From contig JAMPIQ010000002.1 in the NCBI GenBank assembly GCA_024699855.1, positions 16,802,001 to 16,866,000 of the forward strand: a stretch of 64,000 nt of DNA, read 5' to 3'. The stretch is from Aphelenchoides besseyi. Its lineage: Eukaryota > Nematoda > Chromadorea > Rhabditida > Aphelenchoididae. Below the pieces are notes generated by a model. The model worked only from the letters and a program-made list of their open reading frames with translations, was not told where the DNA came from and did no database searches. Position numbers and translations under genes: made by a program. This document shows positions 1-11,520 of the stretch, piece by piece (the stretch's first letter is position 1; every line of letters begins with the position of its first letter).

Positions 1-729
1 ACTCACCAATCCGGGCGTTTGATCGGATTGATCAGCTTCGTGCCTTCAGATTGAAGTTCCGCTTTCGATGACTACAAATAAAAGAATCAAAAATAACGAT
101 GGAAGACTCACTACGTAGAAATTGATCAGTTGAATGATCGTATCAAATGGAGCATTAGCGCGAATCATCCAACGTTGCGATTTGTCGAGTTTGAACAAAA
201 TGTGTTTCGCTCTTCCTTTCCAACGAACAGAAACCGCCAAACGTTGAGCATTGTCCAGATCGGTCATTCGCACAAGGAAATCACCGTCTTTGCTAAGCAG
301 ATCTTCGATTTCGTCTCGTGGCATCAAGCCATGATACCTGAAAAGAAAGCCGTAGGTCCACTTTCACTTCTTCATTTACCATGACTGGTTGAGTAAAGTT
401 GAAGCCTCAGCTTCGCATTTGGACTTATAGACTCGGCTTCCGACTTTTCCACGTCGTTCTTCCGCTCCATCCTCGCTGACCATCGTTTGACCAACATCCA
501 GTTCTTCGGTCTTATCCTCCAACTTCTTTGGACGCGATTTGTTTTTAAAAAATAAAGATATAATCAATCGCTTTAATCAAACCCACCCCATTTCAACGGA
601 CGCCTTCGATACCTTCGGAGTCTTCGTGTTGGACGCCGGTCGATAGGCGGGACGTTTTTCGCGTCCAGTCGCTACGTTCTTCTCATCAGTCGTCTGAGTT
701 GCCGCCGGGTTTACAAACTTTCGCCACAT
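1..729 (-). CDS. SH2-domain non-receptor tyrosine kinase, 5' part (partial)
   Basis: Signalling kinase of the cytoplasmic Fer/Fes-like SH2 type; only the N-terminal part lies in the window. The SH2 domain opens with YHGLMPRDEIEDLL (about 345 down to 300), carries the phosphotyrosine-binding GDFLVRM motif, and ends near INPIKRPDW just before a GTGAGT donor at about 3-8. Introns are visible at about 332-377 (the W codon of QSWYHG is split by it) and about 55-97. Upstream is a lysine- and threonine-rich linker (about 376-729). The kinase domain would lie to the left of this window, so I infer it from the SH2 subtype, which nematodes have in many copies. The start at 729 (MWRKFVNPAA) is a choice; an in-frame ATG at 819 is possible. 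The junction near 540-580 is unclear. Confidence 0.75.
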
Positions 730-1571
730 GATTGAATCCAAACAATTCAACGCTCTCAAATAGTCGATCCAACAAAATGCATGGTTCTTAAACTCACAGA
801 AATATGTTAATTTCTGCAAATTCGATCAATAAGTACGCATTCTCATCTACTTAGTTTTGTTATACAAGGTTTGGAACTTTTTGTTTTCTATTTGGAGTTT
901 TAATGCAGCAATTTCGATCGGCGACGAGGAAGATTTGCCGCCGCCTGAAAAGTCAATTGCAAACTCGATTTAAAGCAAAAAATGCCCGTCTTAAAAAGTT
1001 GTCCAACTGAAAGAAAAGAGCGACTGATCGCGAATTGACCGATTGATATCGAGTCACTGGAACAGTTCAATATTTAATAGGAACCATCGACGTACTTGAA
1101 CGCGCGCTTTCCTGGTGCAATGAACAAATTTGCTGTGATTTCTGGACCGTTGCTCTCGACCGCCACTTGGAACTTCGAACATCACAAGCCACGCAACTCC
1201 ATCTTGTCAAAACAACCAACCCTTAGAGAACAATTTGAACGGATGGGAAGTGAGTAGTTCGAAGGTCGCGTAACCAACGCAACAATCAAATCGTGCACAA
1301 CAAGCAATCAACTCACTGGAACCACTAACTATGCCAATGAAACAATTCAACTAACAAAGGTGACTCGCGGTATGAAAACAAGCCGCTCAATCAACTGCAG
1401 GAATATCACCGAACCGGCAACCAAAGCTTTCTTGTGGTCATAATGACTCGAAGTTCTAATCGAATTATATGACAACAACTGACAACAATGTTCGGAACCG
1501 TGATTTGAATGACTGTCAGTTGTTAGTGATATTGTCTACCGATAGCACGTCTTCCGGCTACGACTACGATA
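730..1571. other. Intergenic; no recognisable gene
   Basis: Divergent promoter space between the SH2 kinase (-) and the small gene at 1572 (+). I see no coding exon with convincing splice sites, no RNA gene and no repeat. Confidence 0.5.
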
Positions 1572-2130
1572 ATGGCCAAATTCGGGATTAAGGATTTCGA
1601 AAACTTCTTCGACATGTAAGTTTTCTGTTTTTGTTCTTTAACGGTTTTGATTTGATTTCAGTAAATACGACCGTAAACAACAGCGCCTCTGTCTTTTCCA
1701 AGACAATCTTGGTAATTGCCAACATCCTGTGGAAAGGACTGGATGGCTGTGGAACCAGTGCGATGGAAGTTCAACGATCACAGACTTCTGCCAGCTAGTA
1801 CGACAGAAGTCTCCCGAGGCTCATATCTTGTGCACGAAACACCAGAAGACTCGACGTGATGATCACAACGTCTACCACGACCCGGGGTTAAATCCCATCG
1901 ACGAACTAATGAAGCGAGTCCTATATGAAAGCCGTTATGCTTTCATTCCCGACAATGGACATGCCGCTTGGTATCAAAAATTGCTAAGAGAACTCAACTG
2001 GATGACCGACAAGCAGAAGATCGACTTAATGGAAATGGTCCTCAACCATCTGGGTTCGCCCCGCCAGAAGAGAGCGTCGCTAGCAGCGATATTCAACCGA
2101 ATCAACGAATGTCGCAAATTTGATTGTTAA
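1572..2130 (+). CDS. Unknown small Cys-containing protein
   Basis: Two exons. Exon 1 runs from the ATG at 1572 (MAKFGIKDFENFFDI) to a GTAAGTTTTC donor at about 1616; after a short intron ending TTTCAG at about 1662, exon 2 runs to the stop at 2130. The product is about 165 residues, soluble, with no signal peptide. Its N-terminal half has several cysteines and a WLWNQCDG stretch. The C-terminal half is charged and looks helical (MTDKQKIDLMEMVLNHLG). I do not recognise the family. The intron joining two open frames in phase, and the codon-like composition, support a real gene. Confidence 0.6.
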
Positions 2131-3040
2131 TTCTAATTGTTTTGATTATTGCTTTATAAATTTTTATTGACAAATTGAATGCACTCGATTCATCACCTCT
2201 GCTCACCGGGAGTTCAAATTGCTCGTCTCCCTGAGCCGACACCATCGCGCTGCAGGACCCGCGGTCTTTCGCACAGCACTCGGCCCACTGCTTTCTCGGA
2301 ACCGAGCTCGCGCTTGGTCGTCTTTTCACTCGCAACCGCCGACACTTTGATCGGAGAGCGCAGTCGGTCGGCAGGTCTAAAGATTTTTGCAGACTAGAAA
2401 GAAGCGCTCTTCGGTTTGACCGCTTTCCTCAAACGTAGCTCAAAATGGAGCCACCCGGCGACTGCCGATCTTCCCTTCCCCTACGAAATTGGAAAGATTT
2501 TCTCGGTCCCCAAATAACCGAACAGCGTTTTTCGTCCCGCCAGCGCAGCATTCAAATTTGAATGCGTTTTAATCGATAAGCTTTCATAGTTGTCATCAGA
2601 AAAGGTAGCCCTAATATCGCAAATTACCAAACCGCAAGAACGATTTCATTTGATGCTTCTTTTAAGTACTAAATGAAATCACACAAATTGTCTTGTAATA
2701 AACTTGCTGTTCGCGCTTTGAATGATCTTCGTTTTTCATTGTCTAAAGTGGAATGATTAGCTGCGAATAGACGACCGTTGGAGAAAGCCGTAAAGGTTGG
2801 CGACACGAAGATTTTTGACCTGTAAATATTCGTAAATTTAATACGTTCAATTCGATACTTACATACTCTAACCGTTCTTTCTCAGCAATTTCAAAGCCAG
2901 TTGAGCTTCAGATGGCAGAGTTTGTGGTTTACAGGCGTTCTCACGAATCACATCCTTGAGCTTGTAGAGACGAAGATCGTTGATATCACGTTTGTAACGC
3001 AATTAAGATTGGAAATGCTAAGAGAAACCAATTAGTTTTG
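2131..3040. other. Mostly intergenic; possible tail of the MCM2 remnant
   Basis: 2131-2800 shows no convincing exon on either strand. 2880-3040 (-) contains an open stretch reading RYKRDINDLRLYKLKDV, which could be the decayed C-terminal exon of the MCM2 copy. I cannot align it securely. Confidence 0.4.
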
Positions 3041-3049
3041 CTTGAATGT

Positions 3050-4171
3050 GGTTCACTTTTTCCATTAGCTTCATAACCGAATGACGTTGAGCGCTGATGA
3101 AACATTGCAACACGATCCGAGCCACTTGAACATCGTGTTTCGAAACGAATTGACGTAGATGCAATTTTTCGTAAGCTTCAGCGAATCATATCATCGACTC
3201 CACGTTTCTGATGGTGATTGCAACCGATCCGGTTTTCGCTGATTATGCACGAAGTTCGGCGTAAAGCTTCGAAATTCGCTCGTCCTCGATTTCCAATTTC
3301 GGATGAATGTTATCGCGAGCATAGGCAATGTACTTTCGAAGAACTGTCTGTGGAATCAACTGCACACCGGAGATCGCATCGTAACGTGGCAAATCAGATT
3401 CATCGGCCACATTGGACGGTTCACTTGTTGCCAACAGTGTTTGACCGTCTTTGTTGGTTTGACGAGTCTGTTGATTGTCCGGATGCATTCGTCGATGATT
3501 GTTGATGACAAAATCCGCTAACAACTCGTCTTCCACAAGATCAACGGAATTTCGAACAACGCACAGAATGTCAAAACGCAAGAGAATCTGTTCAGTCAAT
3601 TGGACGTTGTAATTAAAGGTTTTAGAAGAGTCGTAACGACTATTCACAGGATTAGCGGCAGAATGACTGTGCAACGAGCCTAGACAAACGATCATAAATG
3701 TAATAGTCAAATGATCGCACCTGAAAAGAAGTAACAATTCCGGCCTTGGAAACAGAAATCGACTGTTGTTCCATTGTTTCGTGGATTGAAGTTCGAACGT
3801 GGTCTTTCATTTTGTCGAACTCATCAATCAAACACGCTTTTGTTAGCTAAAACCATCGCACAGGCTTCTAGAGTCCACTCACGAGTCACCGGATGACGTT
3901 GAACGTAGGCAGTCAAACCAACCGACGACGCTCCTTGACCGGTAGTCATGACTGAACGCGGTGCAACGTGTGGAACGTAGCGAAGAAACGGAGACTTTGC
4001 AGTTCTCGGATCACCACAAAGCAAAACGTTGACGTCGACGTGAATCGCGTATTTTCTATTTGGATTCCTGGCTTCACCGCAAAACAACGCCAACGTAATC
4101 GCTTGTTTGATGTTCTCATGACCATAAATAGTCGAAGCAATTGATTTGCTGTCTCCATCACGTGCACTCAT
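3050..4171 (-). pseudogene. mcm-2: MCM2 replicative helicase pseudogene
   Basis: MCM2 is one of six subunits of the MCM2-7 replicative helicase. Recognisable pieces in order: [17 protein letters not shown]; a Walker A region reading GDPRTAKS instead of [55 protein letters not shown]; the arginine-finger region with LLRFDILCVVR; and YARDNIHPKLEIEDE. Lesions seen: two bases missing in the Walker B segment at about 3836, so the frame hits TGA before DEFDKM; one base missing at about 3655 between ARCTVI and ANP; a TAA at 3243-3245 before KTGSVAITIR; and a TGA at 3186-3188 before FAEAYEKLHLR. The N-terminal half with the zinc-binding domain is missing or unrecognisable. Introns are retained (for example about 3681-3721), so this is a decayed genomic copy, not a retrocopy. 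Confidence 0.85.
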
Positions 4172-5240
4172 TTCGACTGAGAATTTTCATTATTCGCTTC
4201 ACTTGAACACAAGCAGATAATATTATGCGAGTACCAGAATGCTTAAATTTCGAACTTCGAATCGCTCACGCCTTTTTTGCCTTCTGCCATGGTAACAACG
4301 ATTTTCGTTAAAGATCGTAAGTTCTCCAAATTTACGTGGACGAGTAGTTTCCAATCAACGAGTTTCAGTACTCAAAGTTGCGGATGTAGTAGAATGTCAC
4401 CTTTAGTCTTATTGCTTGTCAATAGTAAAGTGTTAGAACCCTGGGGAACTATCGGCTAGAGATTTTTTATGAGTACTCTAAAATACGATAGCTAGTAGAC
4501 GCTTTTGGCGTTTTTTAGTCTGTAATTCGCTTACTACTTCGCTCACATCCGACCATTCCGATGCTTCTTCTGCGATTGTTTGAACGCTTTTCCTTCGCGT
4601 GGAACGTTGATCACTCATCGTGCCTCTTGCACTTCAGTCAACGGTGGACAATAAGTGGCCTTGTTGCTTCGATTGTCTCCTTCTTTACGGCTCTTCTTGT
4701 TACTGGTACCCTCTATCATTGTATATAATGTTTTTGTACATAAACTCGCCTATTTATTGTTGACAACAAACTAACTACCGAGTCATTTCTGTGCGTTAAA
4801 GACGTTTGGCTTCACAATACTCTTACTCGTTGTACAAAACTAAAGCGAACAACGGAGAGATTTCTAAACGAACAGAAACTTTGTGTTATGAAAGTGTTGA
4901 ACTTCTACGACATTATCTGAGCATTCGTTTACTTTTGACTACGAATTCGGTTGATGCAGTCGAAGCGAATGCACGTGAACGTGGAAATTCGACTTTGAAT
5001 TCGGCGCCTTGAGCGGCAGTTCGCGTTGACAACAAACATTTTTGGACGTCACACCAACAGAAATCTTTCTAGCAATAAACTCGTGGTAATACGTTTTGCG
5101 TGAATGGCTAACAACAGATGTGATTAGGCAAATTATCGAAAGATATTCACTACCTATTCGTCGGTTCAACAATTCTTCCGAATTTATGATAGAAATCACA
5201 CTCCGCTCGTTTTTAAGCGAATTTAATGGCTCGTAGGTGT
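4172..5240. other. Intergenic; one short possible ORF
   Basis: On the minus strand 4478-4618 reads as a 46-residue ORF starting MSDQRSTRRKSVQ, charged and serine-rich. It could be a small gene or the upstream part of the broken MCM2 locus. Nothing else recognisable. Confidence 0.35.
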
Positions 5241-5257
5241 TTTACGGAAGATTGTTT

Positions 5258-6396
5258 GAAAGTCACTTGATTGTAGAAAGTTTATCGTCTACTCATCGCT
5301 GTTGGCCTTTACTATTCTACTTGCATTGAAGTTGGACGGGATTATAACGGCAAGTTTTGTCGTGGTCTTCATTCCGCTATGGGTCGGCGAATTAGTTGTT
5401 CTCGTGGGTTTTCTCGTTGGATTCGTTGGATTTTGTATGAGTCCACCGGCTCGGTAAGACCTTAAATTTTGATTTGATTTCCATTTTCTTTCAGCGCTGA
5501 TGCTGGATCACGTGTCGACTTTATTTGCATGTGCCTGTGTATGATTCAGCACTTGTTGTTGGTGGCATTCGAAGTACTCTGTTGCTACAAATTGGAGTTC
5601 ATCAATGAAGAGACGCCGGGCGAAGATATCTCGTGGTGTTTCGTGTTCACGCCGCTCTTCATTCAAAGTCTATTTGCAATGGTCGTTTCGGTATATTGTA
5701 TTCGACATGACAAATCATTTGAAGTTAGTATCCGGTTTCAGCGAATTTACGAACCGGTTGTTTTAGTTTGAAATGTTCTTCGCCATTAATGTCGTTCAGT
5801 TCGTGTTCATCGCGTTCAAATTGGACAACGCACTTCATTGGAGTTGGGTGATTGTGTTCGTTCCGACTTGGATCCTCTTTTCGTTGTGCGTTGTTGGCAC
5901 CATGTACTCGCTCATCATCGCCGTCTTTCTCAGCCGTTCGCTTTTCATTCTCAACCAACAACGTCGAACTCAAATCTTTAACTCGGTTTGTCATTTGATG
6001 TTGGCGGCTCCGTTGATCACCTTTTTCGTGTTGTTGACCAGCAAACTCGACGCTCTTCGTTGGATCAACGAACGCCCAACACAAATGTCTTATTTGATCG
6101 TCACGATTCCGTTGTTTATATCGTTGTCACTTCTCGTTTTCATGGCTTTTGGTAATCGACACGGAAATACGTGGTGGTTTGCGATGCGAAAACCGTTTTG
6201 CAATTTTGTTTTCGACGCCTTTCCGTTACTACGACAATACGCCAACATCAGCTATCGAATCGGATCGGTGGACGAAACGGTGGAACGACCGTCACGCGGC
6301 ATCGGATGCGATGAGCCGCTTTGCAACGGACCGCCGCGAACTTTGTCTTCGATTCGAGTTGCCACTCAGTTGTGGTCGATTGAAACTCCCGACTAG
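5258..6396 (+). CDS. TMEM185-like multi-pass membrane protein
   Basis: Homologue of vertebrate TMEM185A/B, a multi-pass protein of uncertain function. Exons: about 5258-5453, 5495-5723, 5767-6396. Diagnostic blocks: LALKLDGII; FICMCLCMIQHLLLVAFEVL; INVVQFVFIAFKLDNALHW; FVPTWILFSLCVV; the GNTWWFAMRKPFCNF segment; FPLLRQYANISY; and a C-terminus ending IETPD, like the vertebrate NIDMPD end. About eight hydrophobic segments are visible. The 5' end is uncertain: the family-like reading KSLDCRKFIVYSSLLAF is preceded directly by an in-frame TGA, so the first exon lies upstream or there is a small frame problem near 5250. A poly(A) signal AATAAA follows at 6597-6602. It is probably the first gene of a two-gene operon with the RABL3-like gene. 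Confidence 0.88.
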
Positions 6397-6596
6397 TCGA
6401 CGGATTTTATTTCAAATGCTAATCTTTTGATTCAAATTTCCTAGTTTTGAAATGAGTTATTTGCAGGTTTATTTCGTCGATTGTATATTCAAGAATTATA
6501 GTTCTTTGCGGGTTTCTCTAAAGCCAAACACGTTTTTGGTTAGGTCTCTTCTTTTATAGTTTGATTTCAAGTTTGTTTTCTTAGTCACTTTTGGTG

Positions 6597-6712
6597 AATA
6601 AACTGGTTTGCTGATTTCGAGAATACTCGTGGATAACCGTTTCATTACGGAACAACTAACTGAACTACGTGTTGAAGGTCTTCTCTAAATACTCGACTGT
6701 TTAGGCTTCCGA
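6597..6712 (+). promoter_or_regulatory. Operon-type intercistronic region
   Basis: AATAAA at 6597-6602 is followed about 100 bp later by a TTTAG acceptor ending at 6704, only 8 bp before the next ATG at 6713, with no matching donor upstream in a 5' UTR. A poly(A) signal followed by a trans-splice acceptor at this spacing is the usual layout inside nematode operons. Trans-splicing itself is inferred. Confidence 0.45.
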
Positions 6713-7407
6713 ATGAACTCGACGAACAACAAAGTGTTGTTGTTAGGTGATTCGGGAGTTGGAAAGTCGACGCTCACCAACACGCTCTGCGGTACACCGG
6801 ATTGTCGACCAGAGAGTACGGTGGGTGTTTCGATTAAAGTAAGTGGTCAGTATTTTGCTGTCAATTCTTGAATTCTCTTCAGGTTCTTGCTCATCAATTT
6901 GCCGCCGGAACACCGCAAGAGTCGACCGAAATTATCGAGTTATGGGACGTTGGCGGGACTTTAATGCATCGGCAAACAGCGGCGCGAGTGTTTACGGAAA
7001 ATGTTACCGGTCTCATCTTCGTACACGATTTGTCGAATACTCGATCAGAGAAGAATCTCACTCAATGGGCTCAACTGCTCGATTACATCAAACCGGGATT
7101 ACCATCACCTCAACGTTTCAACGAATTCAATAAAATGACCGACATCGTGGAGAACGTTGGTTATTTGCCGACGCTTGTTGTCGGCTCGTGTTTGGATTTG
7201 GCACCACATCGTGGAACACGTGAAGGAACAACACCGAAATTGGGAAGCATTCGACATTTCGAGTCGATAGCGTTGGATTGTCGTCGTGAAATCACTCCAG
7301 CTTCGACCAATCGTCTGTTAATTTCTCGTTTCTTCGATGCGGTTTGTGTTGTGAAGTCGAAGAGCGAGGATCCGGTGGCAAACCAACGTCGTCGTAGATA
7401 CTTGTAA
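6713..7407 (+). CDS. RABL3-like small GTPase
   Basis: Rab-like protein 3 family, a Rab-related GTPase lacking the usual C-terminal prenylation cysteines. Exons 6713-6838 and 6883-7407, joined in phase 0. P-loop GDSGVGKS is at residues 11-18, after MNSTNNKVLLL. The switch 2 motif is WDVGG, and RABL3-type FVHDLSNTRSEKNL follows. The base-recognition motif is changed: VVGSCLDL where Rabs have NKxD and vertebrate RABL3 has TKLD, so the aspartate is kept but the lysine is cysteine. The C-terminus is basic (NQRRRRYL) without CAAX. Length is about 216 residues, close to the family. It is the second gene of a likely operon with TMEM185. AATAAA at 7463-7468 is the probable poly(A) signal; the esterase stop lies 190 bp away, convergent. 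Confidence 0.88.
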
Positions 7408-7597
7408 TTCAAAACTTCTGTAGATGGTTTTTGGTTTTAACGGGTAAACGAAGTAACTTATTAATAAAGTGGTTTAATTCACTTTTTTAACTTTATTATT
7501 CAATGCAAAACGTTAAGATTCAATGCCTATGTACATAATGCATAACAAATGAGTAAAATAAGAAAACTGATGATTACAATAAAATGCAAGAACCCGT

Positions 7598-9650
7598 TTA
7601 AGTAGCAAAGGCCGGATGATTGCAGTTGTCGATGTTAAGAGGATTGTTTTTAACCGGATTGTCGTTGTTACTCGATTCATCGGATAGGCGATCGGAGACA
7701 GCAGTTACAGTCAAGGGATCCAATGGCATTTGAGATAGTGAGCAGATCGTACGATTACAAAGACAGGACTCCAATATCGGACGCCATTTCAACGGTCGTC
7801 GGCCGCAAAACTCGTCACGCATTTCACTTCCAACGACATCGATGTGAAAGTAGCGAAAAGGGTCGGACGGTTTAAGCGGCTCCCAAACTTGTGGAGAATC
7901 AGGAGGACCGTTTGGATTACTGAAACAACTGCTCAATAACGTATTGGAATTAGTTGCATACCCATATTTGACGAAGTTTGTGAAAAGCGTGGAGAACACA
8001 TCGCACATTTGCAGATCAGTTGGGGTGGGATTGAAGTTGGCAATTATCCCACGACCAAACAGATAGGGCAACTCAGAACAATGTGTGGCACCTAAAAAAA
8101 TTAGATGCCTTTTATTTTAAGCCAAAACTTACCTTTGAATGGAAAGAGAAAACCTGCCAAACCGAAACCATATGGATTACAGTAGTCGAACGAATAGAGA
8201 TAGACCGGAGCTTCTTTTTGAGCTGCCGATTGTGCCATCTCCCAAACACCGTTAACGATGGCCATTTCGGATATCAAACATAAACATGCGGCCAAATACG
8301 AGTTTCGATCTTCGCGATTAATTCCATTGAGATATAAGTCCAGAGCAAGTTTTTCGCGGGCGTTTTCGTGAATACGACGTTTTCGAAATTCGTTCATGAT
8401 TTGACGGCGAACTTCTTCGCGGAATGAACCACGTGGGGGTTTAAGTGCCGCTGAAAACCACAGGTTCACAGCTTGAATTCACATATTAAACTTACTAAAC
8501 AGAAGGCCCTCAAATTCACAGATTCCAGTAACGGTGGGTTTCGGCGGTGCTTCTTTGCGCAATTCGTCCAATGGTTTCGGGAAGAAATCACCATCATAAA
8601 CCGGAGTTAAATCAATGGCTCCACCTTCGTTAACGCCGTTCTTGCCCAACATACTCAACTCAAGAACTGATGTTGGTGCTTTTCTGAACCATTCGACTAA
8701 CGCTTTGTTCTGTGCATCACGATCTACGAAAACACAAGTTAAATAGTTGATGAACATTCAAAATTACCGTTAATCATTGGAGGAACATAGCCGTGTTGAC
8801 AAGCAAAATGTAAACTTAGTTCTCTGATATTCTCCGCTTGGTTCGTTGCCCACGCACACAAAGCACTGCCGCTCATTGGCATCATTTTATGAAACAAATC
8901 TCGGGAATGAGGACTCAAATGAAGAGCATCAGTCGATGCTCCACCAGCCGATTGTCCAAAAACTGTGACGTTGTTTTTGTCGCCTCGGAAATTGTGAATA
9001 TTTTGTTGAACCCAACGAAGAGCGGCCGTTTGATCCCTACAAAGATTAGATGATTAGAAAACAATGAAGTATTACTTACCATAAACCGAAGTTCCCTGGA
9101 CAACTGCTATCTCCCATACTCAAGAAGCCAAAGAAACCGAGACGATATTGAATTGTTACAACAACAATCTTCTTTTGACACAAGATCTTGCAAATACCAA
9201 CATCACCGTAGTGATAAGACGAATGCACCTACAAATAATCAATTACTTTGATAAGCCGAACAGCACTAGTACCGAGTATCCACCTCCGTGAATCCAAACA
9301 GCAACCGGCAGCAACTCGTCGTCCGAAGTATGTGGAGTGAAAACGTTCAAAGTCAAACAGTCTTCGCTTTTCGGATGAAAAACCGTCAACTTTTCAATTG
9401 AAACATCGACATGTGGACAACGAGCTCCGAATCGCGTACAATCACGAACGCCGTCCCACGATTCTGGCGGTTCCGGTTTCTTGAATCGAAGATCACCGGT
9501 CGGTGCACGAGCGTAATGAATGCCGAGATAGGCGTCCACGTTGTATGGATCAATGTTAAAAGTTTTCCCACGTACTAAACCTTGTTCCGTTTGTACTGGT
9601 TTTGTTGGTGTCCATTTTGGACCCCACAATGAAGATGAAATTTGTCCCAT
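7598..9650 (-). CDS. Carboxylesterase type B, predicted myristoylated
   Basis: Alpha/beta-hydrolase of the cholinesterase/carboxylesterase family, cleaving carboxylic esters. Exons on the minus strand: 9650-9273, 9228-9080, 9036-8768, 8723-8496, 8450-8133, 8091-7598; together 1836 nt, 611 residues, in frame throughout. The catalytic triad is visible: serine in GQSAGG, glutamate in the GICEFEG segment, histidine in [12 protein letters not shown]. Oxyanion-hole HGGGY and the SEDCL motif are present. The protein starts MGQISSSLW, with Gly2 and Ser6, a good N-myristoylation signal and no signal peptide. This points to a cytoplasmic, membrane-anchored enzyme like the nematode gut esterases, rather than a secreted cholinesterase. 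TTTCAG ends two bases before the ATG, so the message may be trans-spliced there or have a 5' UTR intron. There is no C-terminal membrane segment. Confidence 0.92.
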
Positions 9651-9720
9651 TTCTGAAATTTTCAATCAATTCAAGTGCACAGAAACGAATATTCCGATAA
9701 TCACGGTAGATGCAATGAAA

Positions 9721-9767
9721 TGATAAGGAATTGAAACAAATCGTCATACAGTATTTCGAAATGATAA
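9721..9767. promoter_or_regulatory. Two TGATAA (GATA-factor) sites upstream of the esterase
   Basis: TGATAAG at 9721-9727 and TGATAA at 9762-9767, 70-120 bp upstream of the esterase start. TGATAA is the site used by intestinal GATA factors (ELT-2 type) in nematodes. Binding and gut expression are inferred. Confidence 0.35.
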
Positions 9768-9831
9768 CCCTCGAAGAATGTGCTAGCAAAGTGTTTACAA
9801 AGATTTTCGATTGTTCTTCCGAATCAGACAT

Positions 9832-11347
9832 AAGTTTGTAGGCAGCTGCACAGAAAAACGAGAAGAAGGAACCGAATAAACGAACAGGAAAATTACCAAA
9901 TTGGCTGAATGACGAGACTTCGCTTATAAGCGGAAGTGATGCAGAGAGGCAGAGTGAAGTTCTCTAACCTCCCTCCACAAATTCCCGAGTGCGGAGACCA
10001 CTGACCAGTCGCAGTCACTCGCAGTTGGCGATTCTCAGCGTGGCATCTCGTGGGGTGCGAGTGACCGAGCGGTTTCGCATCCGACGAAATCGCTGTGATT
10101 TCAACATGTCAAACGGACATTTGAGTTGCGTAACAAAGCGAATCCCAAACCTAAACCACCCAATTAGCCTTCGAGTGGATTTGGAATTCATAGACTGCTT
10201 ATTCGAGCCTCTTTGGCAGCAACTTACGGTCTTCGCTCACCCGATCGCTGCTCTTAAATCTGACCGCCAACGAGCGTAATTGAAAAAACAACAAAAATTT
10301 AGCGATCTTTGAACCGCCAATTACCGCGCGACTTGTTTTCGTGTTTTGAAATCTGCAATTTGACATCAAACTTCCCGTTCGTCTTTTCGATTTACAGATT
10401 CTTTTGCTTAAATACAAACACACGTCCATGTACACAATTGAAGACAAACAAACTCATGAAGAAAACGACGGTCGAAGTACGTGGAGACCGGCGAGTCACG
10501 TTGTTTGTTTGCGGGTTATCAGCTCAACGATTCCAAGGAATAAGAAGCTTTCACCAGTTCCATTCGATTTCAACAGCTGGGAACAAATAACAAGGTTGTT
10601 GTTGTCGCAACAATGCTGCTAAAATTTATCGGAAATTGCAAGAAAGAAGAAGAGCGTTTGGAGGAGCGAACTTTGTAGTTTGAATTGAAATCTCTCACGG
10701 AATTTCGTCCACTTGGAATACAAATTCTGAATTGTGAGTGTATGGAGGATGGCGTAGAAACGAACGCAAATAACCAGTAGGGTTCTCTAATACACGATGA
10801 TGATTTTCATAAAAGTTTATAAACGTTTTTAGCATTCCGATCGTCTTCAAACTCAAGGTTACAACCGTCGATTGAAACTTTGAGTCCACGAAAAAGTTTA
10901 CAAAACGTCTCAAAATTCGCTCCTCAAACTTTGGAACGCAAACGACGAACGTGAAACGTAACTTTAGCAGAAAAAGCCTTTCACTTCGACGTCATCGTTC
11001 TCTGTGAGTTTCAGAGGAAAATTTGTTTTCAATTTTCGTCAGCACGTTTCCAAAGTGGTGAGTGATCTCCAACGACGATTGGAAAGTTCGCGAAACGTTC
11101 GAATTGCAACTCGTAGTGTTGAGAGAAACGGAAACACAAATTGATCGGCACTGTACGCTCACAATGTGAACACAAGATCGAAACCAGAACTTCAGCGAAC
11201 AACTCCAACTCTTGACACTCGAACCAACATTCCGTTAATCCGCACAAATTGTTGTGTCACTCAATTAGATTGGAACCAAACGTCTGATGTACATTCTTTG
11301 GCGTTCACTCGCTTTTCGGATTAAACTCGCTTCTTCATGCCGCTGGC
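9832..11347. other. Intergenic; holds a diverged copy of a repeat-unit segment
   Basis: No convincing exon. The only structured piece is 10707-10778, which matches sequence inside the tandem repeat (listed separately). Confidence 0.45.
10707..10778 (+). repeat. 72-bp segment shared with the tandem repeat unit
   Basis: Begins GTCCACTTGGAATACAAATT and matches 12075-12146 and 15057-15128 with about six differences in 72 bases. In the repeat unit this segment starts exactly where the SLC17 sequence stops, and both sequences share GTCCAC at that point. Confidence 0.8.
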
Positions 11348-11520
11348 ACTTTTGACGTCACTTGTTTTATCATCAGTAGAGGCGAAGATTTCGTTTGTAG
11401 ACGTCTTCGACCACTTTGTTTACTCGACCGTTGAACACTTTGGAAACAACTTTTACTGAAGTATTTACAACAATTAACAGCTTTTGATTATTGCACAATA
11501 AAAACGTTTGTTCACGTGAA

